Below are positions 7,468 to 16,624 of a stretch of DNA of 64,000 bases, one piece after another. The notes under the pieces were generated by a model. It made no database searches and was not told the origin of the DNA. It was given only the letters and a program-made list of their open reading frames with translations. Numbering within the stretch: the first letter of the stretch is position 1; the number at the start of each line of letters is the position of its first letter. The stretch is from JANQOH01 sp965200095 (lineage in GTDB: Bacteria; Pseudomonadota; Alphaproteobacteria; UBA7887). The position numbers and the translations under genes were made by a program. The stretch covers positions 3,038,001 to 3,102,000 of the forward strand of contig OZ241350.1 in the NCBI GenBank assembly GCA_965200095.1. The letters are read 5' to 3'.

Positions 7468-10400
7468 TCAGAAGCGCACCGACAGGCTCAGTCCGCCGCC
7501 GAACCCTTCGCCGTCGCTGCCGCCGGTCGCGTAGCTCGCGGCAGCCTGCAACGCGAAGCGGTCCTCGCCCCAGCCATGCGCGGCGCCCAGGGCGAAACGT
7601 GCGCCCGTCGTCTCCGGAGACGACTTCAGCGACGTCCCCTCGACCCGGATCTCGGTGTCTCCCGAGAACTCGTGCGTCGCCTCCGCCGAGCCGAACACGA
7701 GCAGACCGCCGGCGCCGTCCGGCGCGACCTCCGCGCGCACGCCCGCGCGGCCCATCAGGCTCTCCGCGTCCTGCATCGACACCAGGCTATCGAGCCGCGA
7801 AACCTCCGCGAAGTCGCCCAGCGACACCCGGGACCAGACGAAACCGGCGCGCGGCGTCAGCGTCACGCCGTCGCCCACCGCCACCGCCCGGCCGGCCTCC
7901 ACCGCCAGCGCATAGCCCGTCCCCGTCGCGCCGTCCTTCAGCACCGAGGACCACCCGGGCACCGGCTTCGACGTCAGTTTCACGTCGTAGCGGGTCGCCC
8001 CCGCCTGCGCGTCGATATAGACGCCGTCGCCGACCGCCGCCGCGCCGGACACGCTCACGCCGACGCCCGACAGTTCCACCTTGCCGCCGTTTTGCGTCAT
8101 GTCCGCCGAGCCGCGCAGGCCGTGCGCCGACACGCCGAGGCGGACATTCTCGCCCACCGCGCCGTCGACGCCGACGCGCACGCCGCTGCGCTCGCGGTCG
8201 TAGGCAACGCCGGCGCGGGTCGACGAGTCCGCCGTCCACTCGCCGCGGGATGTCTCCACCCGCGCCCAGGCGCCGGCCTCGTTGCGCGCCGCCGCCAGCC
8301 GCTCCTCGCGGGTCGGCAGGCCGTTCATCGACAGCAGCGCCGAAGGCAGCGCTTCGTAGAGGCGGCAGCGATCATCCGACGCTATATCGCAATTGAATAC
8401 CGGCTCAGGCGGTGGCGGACCATCGCCGTCCGGACCATCGCCTTCCGGACCATCGCCGTCCGGACCATCGCCTTCCGGACCATCGCCTTCCGGACCATCG
8501 CCTTCCGGACCATCGCCTTCCGACGTCGACCGCGGAGGAAGGCCGCGGGTGTTCGGGTTGCCGTCGATGAGATCAACGGGCCTCGTCGGGCCAACGGTGC
8601 GCCCGTTTAAGGTCCCGGCGAAGACGACCTGGCCGTCCTTGACGCCCTCGCCGACAATGCCGCCCTGCACCCGCGCCACCGCCTCATCGGCGGCCCCCTT
8701 CGACACCCCGCCGTCCACATGCAGGACCACCGTGGTCCGCCGCATGTCGTCGGATGTCGCCTTGCGGGCATGGATGGCGCGCGTTGCGCCGTTGGCGGTC
8801 ACGCGGCCCGTCAGGCCGACCGTGATCGTCCCGCCGCCGGTCACATCGACAGCGGCCGGCGCGCCCGCGCCGCCCCTCACCTCGCCGTGGATGACGATCT
8901 CCGAACGTCCGGGGTCGTTGACCAGAATGGCGGCCTGCCCCGGGCCGGCATGAACCTTGCCCGTCCTGCCGACCAGCAGCGCGCCGCCGCCCATCAGGTG
9001 AACCGCCGCGTCCGTCCCGCCCCTCACCGTGCCGTCCACCGTGACGAACTGCTGACGCAGCATCGTGTTCTCTGTCAGATAGAGGCGATCGCCCCATTCC
9101 GTGCCGCCCGGTTCCGTGCCCGCCGGGATTTCGCCCATGCCCGCATTGGCAACCCAGACGCCCGCCATGCCGCCAGCGACTGTCGTGTCCTCGGCCACGG
9201 TGATGTCGATGCGCCCGTTCTTGTCATTGGGCGTCGCATACCAGGCGCGGACGCCGTCGCCGCGGGAGGTTATCGAACCCCCGTTCACGTTGACGCGGAT
9301 ATTGCCCACATTGAAGCGGTTGAGGAGGCCCTTCACCGCCATCTTGTAGGCGTCGGAAAAGCCCGCGCCGTCGGCGTCGAGCGCGCCGTCCAGGTCGCCG
9401 CCCGTTACCGCCGCCCGCAGCACCGCCGTCTCCGCGTCGGAGAGGCTTTCCGCCAGCAACTCGCGCAGCACCGTCCGGCGATCGTCGTCGTCTTCGCTCA
9501 GCCAGGTCTCGATCTCCGCGTCGCTCAGACCCGTCGTGCCGTCGGTGTCGATGTCGGCGGCGCCCGGAACCGTGGCGAGTTCCTCATGCGTCACCGCCGC
9601 GCGGAACTGCGCCACGATGGCCGCCGCCCGCGCCTTTACCGCATCGGTGGCGCTGTCGTCGAACAGCGCCGTCACCGCGGCCGCGTCCGCGAACGCGCCC
9701 GGGTCGTCCCCCTTCGCGACTTCCGCCGCCACCTCCCGCCACGACAGCGCGCCGGCCTCGATGCCCGCCGCCTGCCCGAACCGCGCGGCCGCCGAGGCGT
9801 CCGCCTCGCGGGCGGGACCGATGGCGCCCGCGACATCGGCCGCCCAAAGCCGGCCCGTGTCGTCCGTGGCCGTCCCCGTCCCGCGCGCGAAGGTTCCCGT
9901 CCAGGTAATGTCAATCATCGGCTGGGCCGCGCGCGTCTCGTTCATGGCGCTGGCGCGCATGACCGTGGCGCGAACGCCCGTGCGGCCCGAAATCGTCCCG
10001 CCCTGAGTAATCGCGATCCGCCCCGCCGCGTTGTCGTTATGGTCGATGTCCGCCCAGACGCCGGCGTTGCGCCGCGAGGTAATCGCGACGCCATCGGAGA
10101 CCGTGATCGTGGCGGAGCCCGTTCCCTTCTGGAGCGCCTCCACCGCCGCCAGGCTACCGTCCACCGAAAGCGAACCGCCCGTTATATCGACCGTCAGATT
10201 GGCGCTGTTGCCCTCCGAGACCCGGGCGAAGACGCCGTGGGTCGTCGCCAGGATGGCGCCGGCGCTGTGGGTCACCTTGAGGCTGGCGGACCCGTCGGCG
10301 CCGGGATTGCCGTCATGCGACGCATGAATGCCGAACTCCACCCGGTCGGTCGCCGTGCCGATAGCGCCGCTGTTGGTCACCGTCAGCGCCCCGCCGCCGC

Positions 10401-11709
10401 CCTTCGCCACGGCGAAAATGCCGGAGCCGTTCGCCTCGACGGCGCCGGTGTTGGTAACGGAGACATTGCCCGAACCCGCCGCGCGGCTGACGGTAATGCC
10501 GTGTTTGGCGTCCGTCAGCGCATCGTCCGTCCCGGCCTTTATCGCCGCCTTATTGTCGACGGTAATCGTCCCGCTCGTATTGCCGACATCGGTCAGCGCG
10601 GCCTCGATGCCGTGGCCGTGCGAGGAGGTCAGCGTCACGCCCTCGGAGACGGAGACTTCCACCGACCCCGCCTCGTAGTTCATCGCCTGGATGGCCCCGC
10701 CCTTCGCGGCGATCGACCCGCCCGTGACCTCGACCTTCGCAAGGCCCTCGTTCAGGGGCGCGACATAGTTGGCGTGCATCGCGTCGGCTTCCTGCCGGGC
10801 GGCGCCCACATGCGCCTTGATGCCGACGCCGCCGTTGGCCACAGCGATAGCCCCGGCCGAATGGGTAATGGAGACGCCCGCGTCCTTGCCGGCGGCGTCC
10901 TTGCCGGCGCCGGTCGTCGTAACCCTGATGCCCTCGAAGTCGCCCGTCGTGGCCTCCACGGTAATGGCGCCGCTGCTTGTCACCGTAATGGCGCCGTCGG
11001 ACCCGGTGTCCGAGACAACGATGCCCTGAACGTCCGACACAATGGCGCCGCTGTTGGCGAGCGTGACCGCGCCGGAGCCGGCGTTACTGATATAGATGCC
11101 GCCGGGCCTGTCGCCATCGGCCTCGGAGAATATATCGGCGCCGGTGGTGACGGAGACAGCGCCGGCGTCGCTCTCGACCACAACGACTTCGATGCCGCCG
11201 TTCTCCATCTTGTCGGTCGCCGTCCCGATCGTCACCCCGTCCCGGATGTCCAGCATCGTCGTGGCGCCGTCCCCGTCGCGCTGGTGAATGAAGATGCCGC
11301 GGTTGTTGTACCAGCTGCTGGCCCGCGTCCCGCTTTGCCTGATGGCGACGGCGCCCGCGCTGCCGACCGTGAGGGCGATGTTGCGGACCGCGGACGTGCG
11401 GGGCGAGGTTGTGTCGTCGCTGGTGCGGAGGGTGATGCCGTTATGCACGCCGTTGTTCGCGGCGCCCGTGATGATCGTCGCCGCGCCGCCGCCGACAGTG
11501 AGCGTGACGGGGTTCGCCTGGTCCCAGTAGACGATAGCGGTGGCATAGGCCTGGTTCGGGCAGGTCTCGGTGAACGTATTGCCCGAATTGAGCGCCCCGC
11601 AGTCGTTGACCGCCCGAGCCGCGTCCGGCGCGAAAAGGACCGCCGCCAGCAAGGCCAGGCCGCCGAAAGCCCAACCGGGCAAGAAAACCATCCGCTTGTG
11701 AACCGGCAT
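7468..11709 (-). CDS. Complete autotransporter with beta-helix passenger and C-terminal barrel
   Basis: A 1413-residue protein. ATG 11709 has GGGGAG 8 bases upstream; in-frame codons upstream fall in the promoter. A signal peptide (LLAAVLFAPDAARA) is followed by the CGALNSG...ETCP domain shared with the protein starting at 3399. The passenger (about residues 40-1090) has repeats such as VTNSGAI-x-TATDRVEFGIHA and an alpha-helical insert with an EF-hand-like loop (DNA 9514-9549). A low-complexity linker of GDGPE pentapeptides (8410-8525) precedes the C-terminal domain of about 290 residues (ARVETSRGEW... onwards), an autotransporter beta-barrel ending in the typical aromatic terminus (LSLSVRF). 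Known for the family: the barrel inserts in the outer membrane and displays the passenger. Expression is probably phase-variable (poly-G promoter at 11745-11773). Function likely adhesion or shielding; unproven. Confidence 0.9.
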   Translation of the reverse strand: MPVHKRMVFLPGWAFGGLALLAAVLFAPDAARAVNDCGALNSGNTFTETCPNQAYATAIVYWDQANPVTLTVGGGAATIITGAANNGVHNGITLRTSDDTTSPRTSAVRNIALTVGSAGAVAIRQSGTRASSWYNNRGIFIHQRDGDGATTMLDIRDGVTIGTATDKMENGGIEVVVVESDAGAVSVTTGADIFSEADGDRPGGIYISNAGSGAVTLANSGAIVSDVQGIVVSDTGSDGAITVTSSGAITVEATTGDFEGIRVTTTGAGKDAAGKDAGVSITHSAGAIAVANGGVGIKAHVGAARQEADAMHANYVAPLNEGLAKVEVTGGSIAAKGGAIQAMNYEAGSVEVSVSEGVTLTSSHGHGIEAALTDVGNTSGTITVDNKAAIKAGTDDALTDAKHGITVSRAAGSGNVSVTNTGAVEANGSGIFAVAKGGGGALTVTNSGAIGTATDRVEFGIHASHDGNPGADGSASLKVTHSAGAILATTHGVFARVSEGNSANLTVDITGGSLSVDGSLAAVEALQKGTGSATITVSDGVAITSRRNAGVWADIDHNDNAAGRIAITQGGTISGRTGVRATVMRASAMNETRAAQPMIDITWTGTFARGTGTATDDTGRLWAADVAGAIGPAREADASAAARFGQAAGIEAGALSWREVAAEVAKGDDPGAFADAAAVTALFDDSATDAVKARAAAIVAQFRAAVTHEELATVPGAADIDTDGTTGLSDAEIETWLSEDDDDRRTVLRELLAESLSDAETAVLRAAVTGGDLDGALDADGAGFSDAYKMAVKGLLNRFNVGNIRVNVNGGSITSRGDGVRAWYATPNDKNGRIDITVAEDTTVAGGMAGVWVANAGMGEIPAGTEPGGTEWGDRLYLTENTMLRQQFVTVDGTVRGGTDAAVHLMGGGALLVGRTGKVHAGPGQAAILVNDPGRSEIVIHGEVRGGAGAPAAVDVTGGGTITVGLTGRVTANGATRAIHARKATSDDMRRTTVVLHVDGGVSKGAADEAVARVQGGIVGEGVKDGQVVFAGTLNGRTVGPTRPVDLIDGNPNTRGLPPRSTSEGDGPEGDGPEGDGPEGDGPDGDGPEGDGPDGDGPPPPEPVFNCDIASDDRCRLYEALPSALLSMNGLPTREERLAAARNEAGAWARVETSRGEWTADSSTRAGVAYDRERSGVRVGVDGAVGENVRLGVSAHGLRGSADMTQNGGKVELSGVGVSVSGAAAVGDGVYIDAQAGATRYDVKLTSKPVPGWSSVLKDGATGTGYALAVEAGRAVAVGDGVTLTPRAGFVWSRVSLGDFAEVSRLDSLVSMQDAESLMGRAGVRAEVAPDGAGGLLVFGSAEATHEFSGDTEIRVEGTSLKSSPETTGARFALGAAHGWGEDRFALQAAASYATGGSDGEGFGGGLSLSVRF
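8410..8525 (-). repeat. 15-bp coding repeats encoding GDGPE/GDGPD
   Basis: Tandem 15-bp units (GGACCATCGCCTTCC type on the plus strand), about seven copies, encoding the acidic Gly/Pro-rich linker between passenger and barrel of the autotransporter. The repeat keeps frame, so copy-number change alters linker length without truncation. Confidence 0.85.
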
Positions 11710-11744
11710 CTTCGCGTCTCCCCGTATCGGTGCGTCGAACGCAT

Positions 11745-11773
11745 TTTTCACCCCCCCCCCCCCCCGCTGTCAA
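11745..11773 (-). promoter_or_regulatory. Phase-variable promoter with poly-G spacer
   Basis: On the minus strand a perfect -35 box TTGACA (11773-11768) is followed by GC plus 15 consecutive G (11765-11751), an exact 17-bp spacer, then TGAAAA (11750-11745) in the -10 position, about 36 bases upstream of the ATG of the autotransporter (11709) with its GGGGAG ribosome site at 11723-11718. A homopolymer in the -35/-10 spacer is the known arrangement for slipped-strand control of porA and opc in Neisseria. The -10 is a weak match, so promoter assignment rests on the -35 and geometry. Confidence 0.7.
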
Positions 11774-12616
11774 GCCCCGCGTCTCACATGTGTCCGAACC
11801 AGATCATGCGGAATTCGAGGCGCGGCGCGAGCATCCGGCGCTCCGCGAGCCCGCGGTCGGCTTTCGCGACATCGACCGTCGCCCCGCCTTCGGCGAACGC
11901 GCCGGCGCCGCCGGTCGGGGTTTGCCGTTCGGAGTCATCGCCGCGCCGCTCACCGCAGAAACCGCGCGCGGGGCGGCGCCGGCGTCCGTCGTTTCACGGC
12001 GTCTCTTGTCCCTCGCGGGTTGCGCGCTCCCGATACATGCAGGAGGCCCAAACTTCAAGTGCGGAACAAAGCGATCAGCGGCTCCCGCCCGACAAGCGAT
12101 CGGACTGTGCCCCCGCCAATAAATGCGCCAGTGTGCAATGAAACCGCCTCTACGGACCGACGGGAGCCGTTTCGAGGCGACGGGCCGCCGTGCCCGCGAG
12201 AATCGGACATCCCCGGGTCCGCCCGAATTCTCCGCACGCTCAATCCCCCGGGACCCGCGACACTGCCCCGGGCGCGTCGCAACGCGGACAACGCCGCCCC
12301 CGACGACCGCCCCGAAAGAATCGACAGCGCCTTCGAACGTTGCGCCGCCGTCAGCCCGTCGACGACGGCAGCCTCTCCTGAAACCGGCTGCGCTTCATCC
12401 CGCAAACCGCCTCTACCCTTCCGCAATCGTATCCGCATACCAATCGATAACCGGGCCTTATCGAAACGGACACAGAGAATCGCCGCCGCGGCGCAGGACA
12501 CCTTTTCTCACATGCCTGTGAGCGGCCTTCACGATGGCGGCGGGGCCGCCTACCTGTCGCGCGGCGGCCCGCCCCGGCGGCGGGTCGAACGACAACGACA
12601 CGGAGACGAGACTTTC
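11774..12616. other. Long intergenic region, no recognisable gene
   Basis: About 840 bases between the autotransporter promoter and the DegP-type protease. G+C is slightly lower than in the neighbours and codon structure is poor. A minus-strand open stretch (12055-12501, 148 codons) and plus-strand stretches have no family resemblance or ribosome site that I can see. It probably holds the protease promoter and decayed sequence. Confidence 0.5.
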
Positions 12617-14032
12617 ATGACCCTTGCATCTTCGAGACTTCCCGTTCGCGCGGCCGCTGTCGTCGCGGCGGTGGCGCTGTTCGCGGCGGGCGCGGCGTCC
12701 GCCCGCCCGGCGCCCGACGGCTTCGCCGACCTGGTGGAGGCGCTGTCGCCGAGCGTGGTCGCGGTGACCACCGAACGCGCGCGGGGCGAACGCGCACGGG
12801 GCGGCGACCGCCAGCGGCCCTTCGCCATGCCGCGCGGCCTGCCGTTCCGGGAGTTCTTCGGGCGCCGGTTCGGCCGGCGCGGCGGCGATCCCGCCCGGCC
12901 CTTCGCGGCGGCGGGTTCGGGCTTCATCGTCGACCCCGCCGGCTACATCGTCACCAACTACCACGTGATCGAGGGCGCGGAGGACATCGCCGTCACCCTC
13001 GCCTCCGGCGAGCGCCTGGAGGCGGTGCTGGTGGGCGCCGACCCGAAAACCGACCTGGCGCTGCTCAAGGCCGAGGCGACAGAGCCGCTGCCGGCATTGA
13101 GATGGGGAGATTCGGACGCCGTGCGGGTCGGCGACTGGTCGCTCGCCATCGGCAACCCGTTCGGCCTCGGCGGCACGGTGACGGCGGGGATCGTTTCCGG
13201 GCGCGCGCGGGACATCGACGCCGGGCCGTTCGACGACTTCCTTCAAACCGACGCGCCGATCAACCCCGGCAATTCGGGCGGCCCGTTGTTCGACCTCGAC
13301 GGCGCGGTGATCGGCATCAATACGGCGATCCTTTCGCCCTCGGGCGGGAATGTCGGGATCGGCTTCGCCATCCCCGCCGCGCTCGCCGAACCCGTCGTCG
13401 CGCAGCTTCGCGAACACGGACATGCGATCCGCGGCTGGCTCGGCGTCAGCGTGCAACGCATGACAGACGACCTCGCGGCCGGGCTCGGCGTCGCCGAAGC
13501 CAGGGGAGCGCTGGTCGCCGCCACGATGCCGGAAAGTCCCGCCGCTGCTGCGGGAATCGAAGCCGGCGACGTGATCGTCGCTTACGACGACAAGAGCGTT
13601 GGCGGCCCCCGCCGTCTCGCGCGCCTCGTGTCGGAAACCCGGGCCGGAGAAGCGGTGACGGTCGCCGTGCTGCGCGGCGGGGACGAGACCCGCTTCGAGG
13701 TGGAGATCGCGCGCCTCGCCGAAACCGCCGACGCGACGGCGCCCGGCGCCCCGGCGTCGGCGGAGGGCGGGGCGCGCCTCGGCCTCGCGGCGGCGCCGGC
13801 GCCTCAAGGCGGCCTTTCGGTCGTCGCGGTGACTCCCGGCGGCCCGGCCGCGCGGGCCGGCTTGCGCCCGGGCGACATCGTCCGCGAAGCGAACCGCCGC
13901 CCGGTGAACGATGCGAACGCGCTCGATGCGGCGCTCGCCGACGCCGAGGCGCAAGGGCGCGAGGTCCTGCTGCTCCTGATCGAGCGCGACGGCGCGCCGC
14001 AGTTCCGCGCCGCCCCGCTCGGCGTCGGCTGA
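12617..14032 (+). CDS. DegP/DegQ-type periplasmic serine endoprotease
   Basis: A 471-residue Do-family (HtrA) protease. The signal peptide spans about residues 1-29 (ending ASA). The trypsin-like domain carries the catalytic triad His116 (TNYHVIEG), Asp146 (KTDLALLK) and Ser220 (NPGNSGGPL), followed by two PDZ domains (about 265-365, with GWLGVSVQRM, and 380-470, with GLRPGDIV). Length is typical of DegP/DegQ/MucD. It degrades or chaperones misfolded envelope proteins. Start ATG 12617 is chosen because it begins the signal peptide; GGAG lies 11 bases upstream. Its position next to autotransporter genes fits an envelope quality-control role but may be coincidental. Confidence 0.92.
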   Translation: MTLASSRLPVRAAAVVAAVALFAAGAASARPAPDGFADLVEALSPSVVAVTTERARGERARGGDRQRPFAMPRGLPFREFFGRRFGRRGGDPARPFAAAGSGFIVDPAGYIVTNYHVIEGAEDIAVTLASGERLEAVLVGADPKTDLALLKAEATEPLPALRWGDSDAVRVGDWSLAIGNPFGLGGTVTAGIVSGRARDIDAGPFDDFLQTDAPINPGNSGGPLFDLDGAVIGINTAILSPSGGNVGIGFAIPAALAEPVVAQLREHGHAIRGWLGVSVQRMTDDLAAGLGVAEARGALVAATMPESPAAAAGIEAGDVIVAYDDKSVGGPRRLARLVSETRAGEAVTVAVLRGGDETRFEVEIARLAETADATAPGAPASAEGGARLGLAAAPAPQGGLSVVAVTPGGPAARAGLRPGDIVREANRRPVNDANALDAALADAEAQGREVLLLLIERDGAPQFRAAPLGVG

Positions 14033-14052
14033 CCGCCCGCGGCGCCCGCCGT

Positions 14053-14859
14053 TCAGAGCGGCGCGCGCTCCTGAAACCGGGGCGCGCGCCGTTCGCGGTG
14101 CGATGCGACGCCCTCCCGCACGTCGGGGCCGGTAAAGCCGAGAAACTCCAGCGCCAGCGACGAGTCGAAAGTCGGCCCCGCCGCACGCAGCCAGTTGTTG
14201 AGCGCGTATTTCGTCCAGCGCACCGCCGTCGGCGAGCCGTTCGCGAGGCGGACGGCGACCTCCAGCGCCTTGTCCTGAAGCTCCGCCTCTTCGACGCAGA
14301 GCGACACGAGGCCGATGCGCTCCGCCTCCTCGCCGTCGACCGTCTCGCACAGGAGCAGGTAATACTTCGCTTTCGCCAGGCCGCAGAGAAGCGGCCAGAC
14401 GATCGCCGCATGGTCGCCGGCGGCGACGCCGAGGCGCGTGTGACCGTCGACGATTCGGGCGTTGCGCGCGACGATGGAGATGTCGGCGAGCAGTCCCGCC
14501 GCGAGGCCGGCCCCGACGGCCGCGCCGTGCATCGCCGACACGATGGGTTTCGAGCAATCGATCACGTTGTAGACGAGGTCGCGCGCCTCCTTCCAGACGC
14601 GGACGCGCGCATCGTGGTCGTCGGCGATCGACTCGACGAGGGCGAAATCGCCGCCGGCGGAAAACCCCCTGCCGGCGCCGCGCAGCACCGCGACCGATGC
14701 GTCCGGGTCCTTGTCCACGACGCGCCACACATCGGCGAGATGGGCGTGGGCGCGGGCGTCGACCGTCGCCGAGTTCATCGCGATGCGCAGGACCCGGTCG
14801 GCGGGTTCGTCGAAACGCAGCGTGTCGAAGGCGGCGTAGCGGGCGAGGTCGATGGGCAT
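14053..14859 (-). CDS. Enoyl-CoA hydratase/isomerase family protein
   Basis: A 268-residue crotonase-fold protein. The two oxyanion-hole segments are visible as GRGFSAGGDFAL (about residues 62-73) and MHGAAVGAGLAAGLLADI (about 111-128). The family hydrates enoyl-CoA or performs related acyl-CoA chemistry; the substrate is not evident. The C-terminal FLGFTGPDVREGVASHRER region is the usual crotonase helical tail. Encoded just downstream of the SixA-type phosphatase gene on the same strand, 30 bases apart, possibly co-transcribed. Confidence 0.88.
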   Translation of the reverse strand: MPIDLARYAAFDTLRFDEPADRVLRIAMNSATVDARAHAHLADVWRVVDKDPDASVAVLRGAGRGFSAGGDFALVESIADDHDARVRVWKEARDLVYNVIDCSKPIVSAMHGAAVGAGLAAGLLADISIVARNARIVDGHTRLGVAAGDHAAIVWPLLCGLAKAKYYLLLCETVDGEEAERIGLVSLCVEEAELQDKALEVAVRLANGSPTAVRWTKYALNNWLRAAGPTFDSSLALEFLGFTGPDVREGVASHRERRAPRFQERAPL

Positions 14860-14889
14860 GACGGGTTCCGGGTCCGGCGGGTCGGCGAA

Positions 14890-15420
14890 TCAGCGATCGC
14901 GGGCGGACGGCGCGAGGGCGAGGCGCGCCGCAGTGACGGCCGAGGGACGCAGACCGCGCCAGTCGGCGGCGGCGAGGTCGAATTCCGCGAGCGCGGCGGT
15001 GGGAAAGCGGCGACGCAGCCGCGCCGCGAGGGGCGGATCCGTCCCGGCCGCGAGCGCCGCCGCGAGCGTCTGCATGCCGGGGTTGTGGCCGATGGCCATC
15101 AGACGCCCCGGCGTGTCCTCCCGCGCGCGGACGATGGCGAGGATGCCCTCGGCCGATGCGAGATAGAGACGGTCGTCGACATGCACCGGCGGCGGCGCGC
15201 CGAGGGCGGCGACGAGTCTTTCGCAGGTCTCGCACGCCCGCCGCGCCGGCGAGCACAGGATGAGGTCCGGCGCGCCCGCGGCGGCGAGGCGCTCGCCGAC
15301 CCCGCTGGCGGCGGCGCGGCCGCGCCCGGCGAGAGGGCGCTCGCGGTCGGCGAGGCCGTCATCGGCCCATGACGACTTGGCGTGGCGCAGCAATTGCAGC
15401 GTGAGCGCCGGAGGCGTCAT
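14890..15420 (-). CDS. sixA: SixA-type histidine phosphatase
   Basis: A 176-residue histidine phosphatase superfamily protein. The catalytic RHG-type motif appears as LQLLRHAKSSWAD at residues 8-20, with the phosphohistidine nucleophile in LRHAK. The second core histidine is in GHNPGMQ (about residue 111). SixA proteins dephosphorylate phosphohistidine on HPt or PTS proteins. The short length and RHAKSSW motif favour SixA over phosphoglycerate mutases. It ends 30 bases before the downstream crotonase gene. Confidence 0.85.
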   Translation of the reverse strand: MTPPALTLQLLRHAKSSWADDGLADRERPLAGRGRAAASGVGERLAAAGAPDLILCSPARRACETCERLVAALGAPPPVHVDDRLYLASAEGILAIVRAREDTPGRLMAIGHNPGMQTLAAALAAGTDPPLAARLRRRFPTAALAEFDLAAADWRGLRPSAVTAARLALAPSARDR

Positions 15421-15451
15421 CGCCCGGTCCGCGGGGCGCGGCGCGGCGCCG

Positions 15452-16540
15452 TCACACCCGCAGCGCTTCCAGGCCCTTCCAATCGAAGGACACGCCGTGG
15501 CCGGGGCGGTCCGGCGCGGTCGCGAACCCGTCGCGCACGACGAGCGGTTCGGCGATGAACTTCTCCAGGCCGAAACCGTGCACTTCCAGATACGAGGCGT
15601 TCGGCACGGCGGCGAGCAGGTGCAGGTGAATATCGTGCACGCCGTGCGAGGTGACCGGAAGGTCGAAGGCCTCCGCGAGTTTCGCCACCTTGAGCCACGG
15701 CGTGACGCCGCCGCAGGTCGCCACGTCGGGCTCCGGATAGGACACCGCTTCCGCTTCCATGTAGGCGCGGAACTCGGCGAGGGTGTGCAGGTTCTCCCCG
15801 GCGGCGACGGGCACGGGGGCCATTCGCCGCAGGCGCGCGTGCCCGGCTATGTCTTCCGGCGCCATCGGCTCCTCGAGCCAGCCGAGGCGCGCGTCGGCGA
15901 GCGCCAGCGCCGCCTCCACCGCCCCGTCGGCCGTCCACCCCATATTGGCGTCGGCCATGAGCGGGAAACCGGGGCCGAGAAAGTCGCGCATCGCGCCCAC
16001 CCGCTCGACATCCTCCGCCAGGCGCTCGCGCCCGACCTTCATCTTTATCGCCCGGAAGCCGTTGTCGAGGTTGGCGCGGGTCTGCTCCAGCAACCGTTCG
16101 AGCGGGAATTGCAGGTCGATGCCGCCGGCATAGGCGCGCACTTGCGGGTCGTTTCCGCCGAGCAGGCGCCACAGCGGCATTTCCGCCTGCCGCGCCTTGA
16201 GGTCCCACAGCGCGATATCGACCGCCGCCATCGCGAAGGCGACGGGACCGCCGCGCCCGACGAAATGCGTGCGCCGCCACATGCGTTTCCACAGCGCCTC
16301 GATGCGCGTCTCGTCGGCGCCTTCGAGCAGCGGGAACAGGTCGTCGGCGATCAGCGACCGGATCGCCCCCGCCCCTGCGCCCGAACCCGCATAGGTGTAG
16401 CCCATTCCCTCGCGCCCCTCGCCGTCGGCGATCCGCACGACGATGAGGTCGAACGCCGCCATGTCGCCATGGGTCGCATCGGACAGGACGACAGGCAGCG
16501 GAATCCGGTAACGGTCGCAGGACAGGGCGTCGACGGTCAT
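15452..16540 (-). CDS. Mandelate racemase/muconate-lactonizing enzyme family protein
   Basis: A 362-residue enolase-superfamily enzyme. From ATG 16540 the complete mandelate-racemase-subgroup active site can be placed: metal ligands Asp197 (MADANMGW), Glu223 (LEEP) and Glu249 (GENL), base Lys166-x-Lys168 (AIKMKVG) and the Asp272/His299 dyad (PDVATCGG, SHGVHD), offset by two from mandelate racemase numbering. It abstracts an alpha-proton from a carboxylate substrate, probably as a sugar-acid dehydratase or racemase; the substrate cannot be told from sequence. An alternative in-frame ATG at 16576 would add 12 residues; neither has a clear ribosome site. Divergent from fxsA. Confidence 0.88.
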   Translation of the reverse strand: MTVDALSCDRYRIPLPVVLSDATHGDMAAFDLIVVRIADGEGREGMGYTYAGSGAGAGAIRSLIADDLFPLLEGADETRIEALWKRMWRRTHFVGRGGPVAFAMAAVDIALWDLKARQAEMPLWRLLGGNDPQVRAYAGGIDLQFPLERLLEQTRANLDNGFRAIKMKVGRERLAEDVERVGAMRDFLGPGFPLMADANMGWTADGAVEAALALADARLGWLEEPMAPEDIAGHARLRRMAPVPVAAGENLHTLAEFRAYMEAEAVSYPEPDVATCGGVTPWLKVAKLAEAFDLPVTSHGVHDIHLHLLAAVPNASYLEVHGFGLEKFIAEPLVVRDGFATAPDRPGHGVSFDWKGLEALRV

Positions 16541-16624
16541 TCGCCACACACCGGACGGGTTGCGCGGAAGCGCCATTGTGCCCACGCTTGCAGACTCCCG
16601 CAACCGCACGGAAAACCGCCGCCG

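Noticed and set aside
8719..12141. Plus-strand open frame of 1140 codons opposite the complete autotransporter
   Set aside because: No domain or ribosome site; codon-composition artefact of the GC-rich sense gene.
12055..12501. Minus-strand open stretch of 148 codons upstream of the DegP-type gene
   Set aside because: No family resemblance, no ribosome site and Arg/Ser-rich composition; not supported as a gene.
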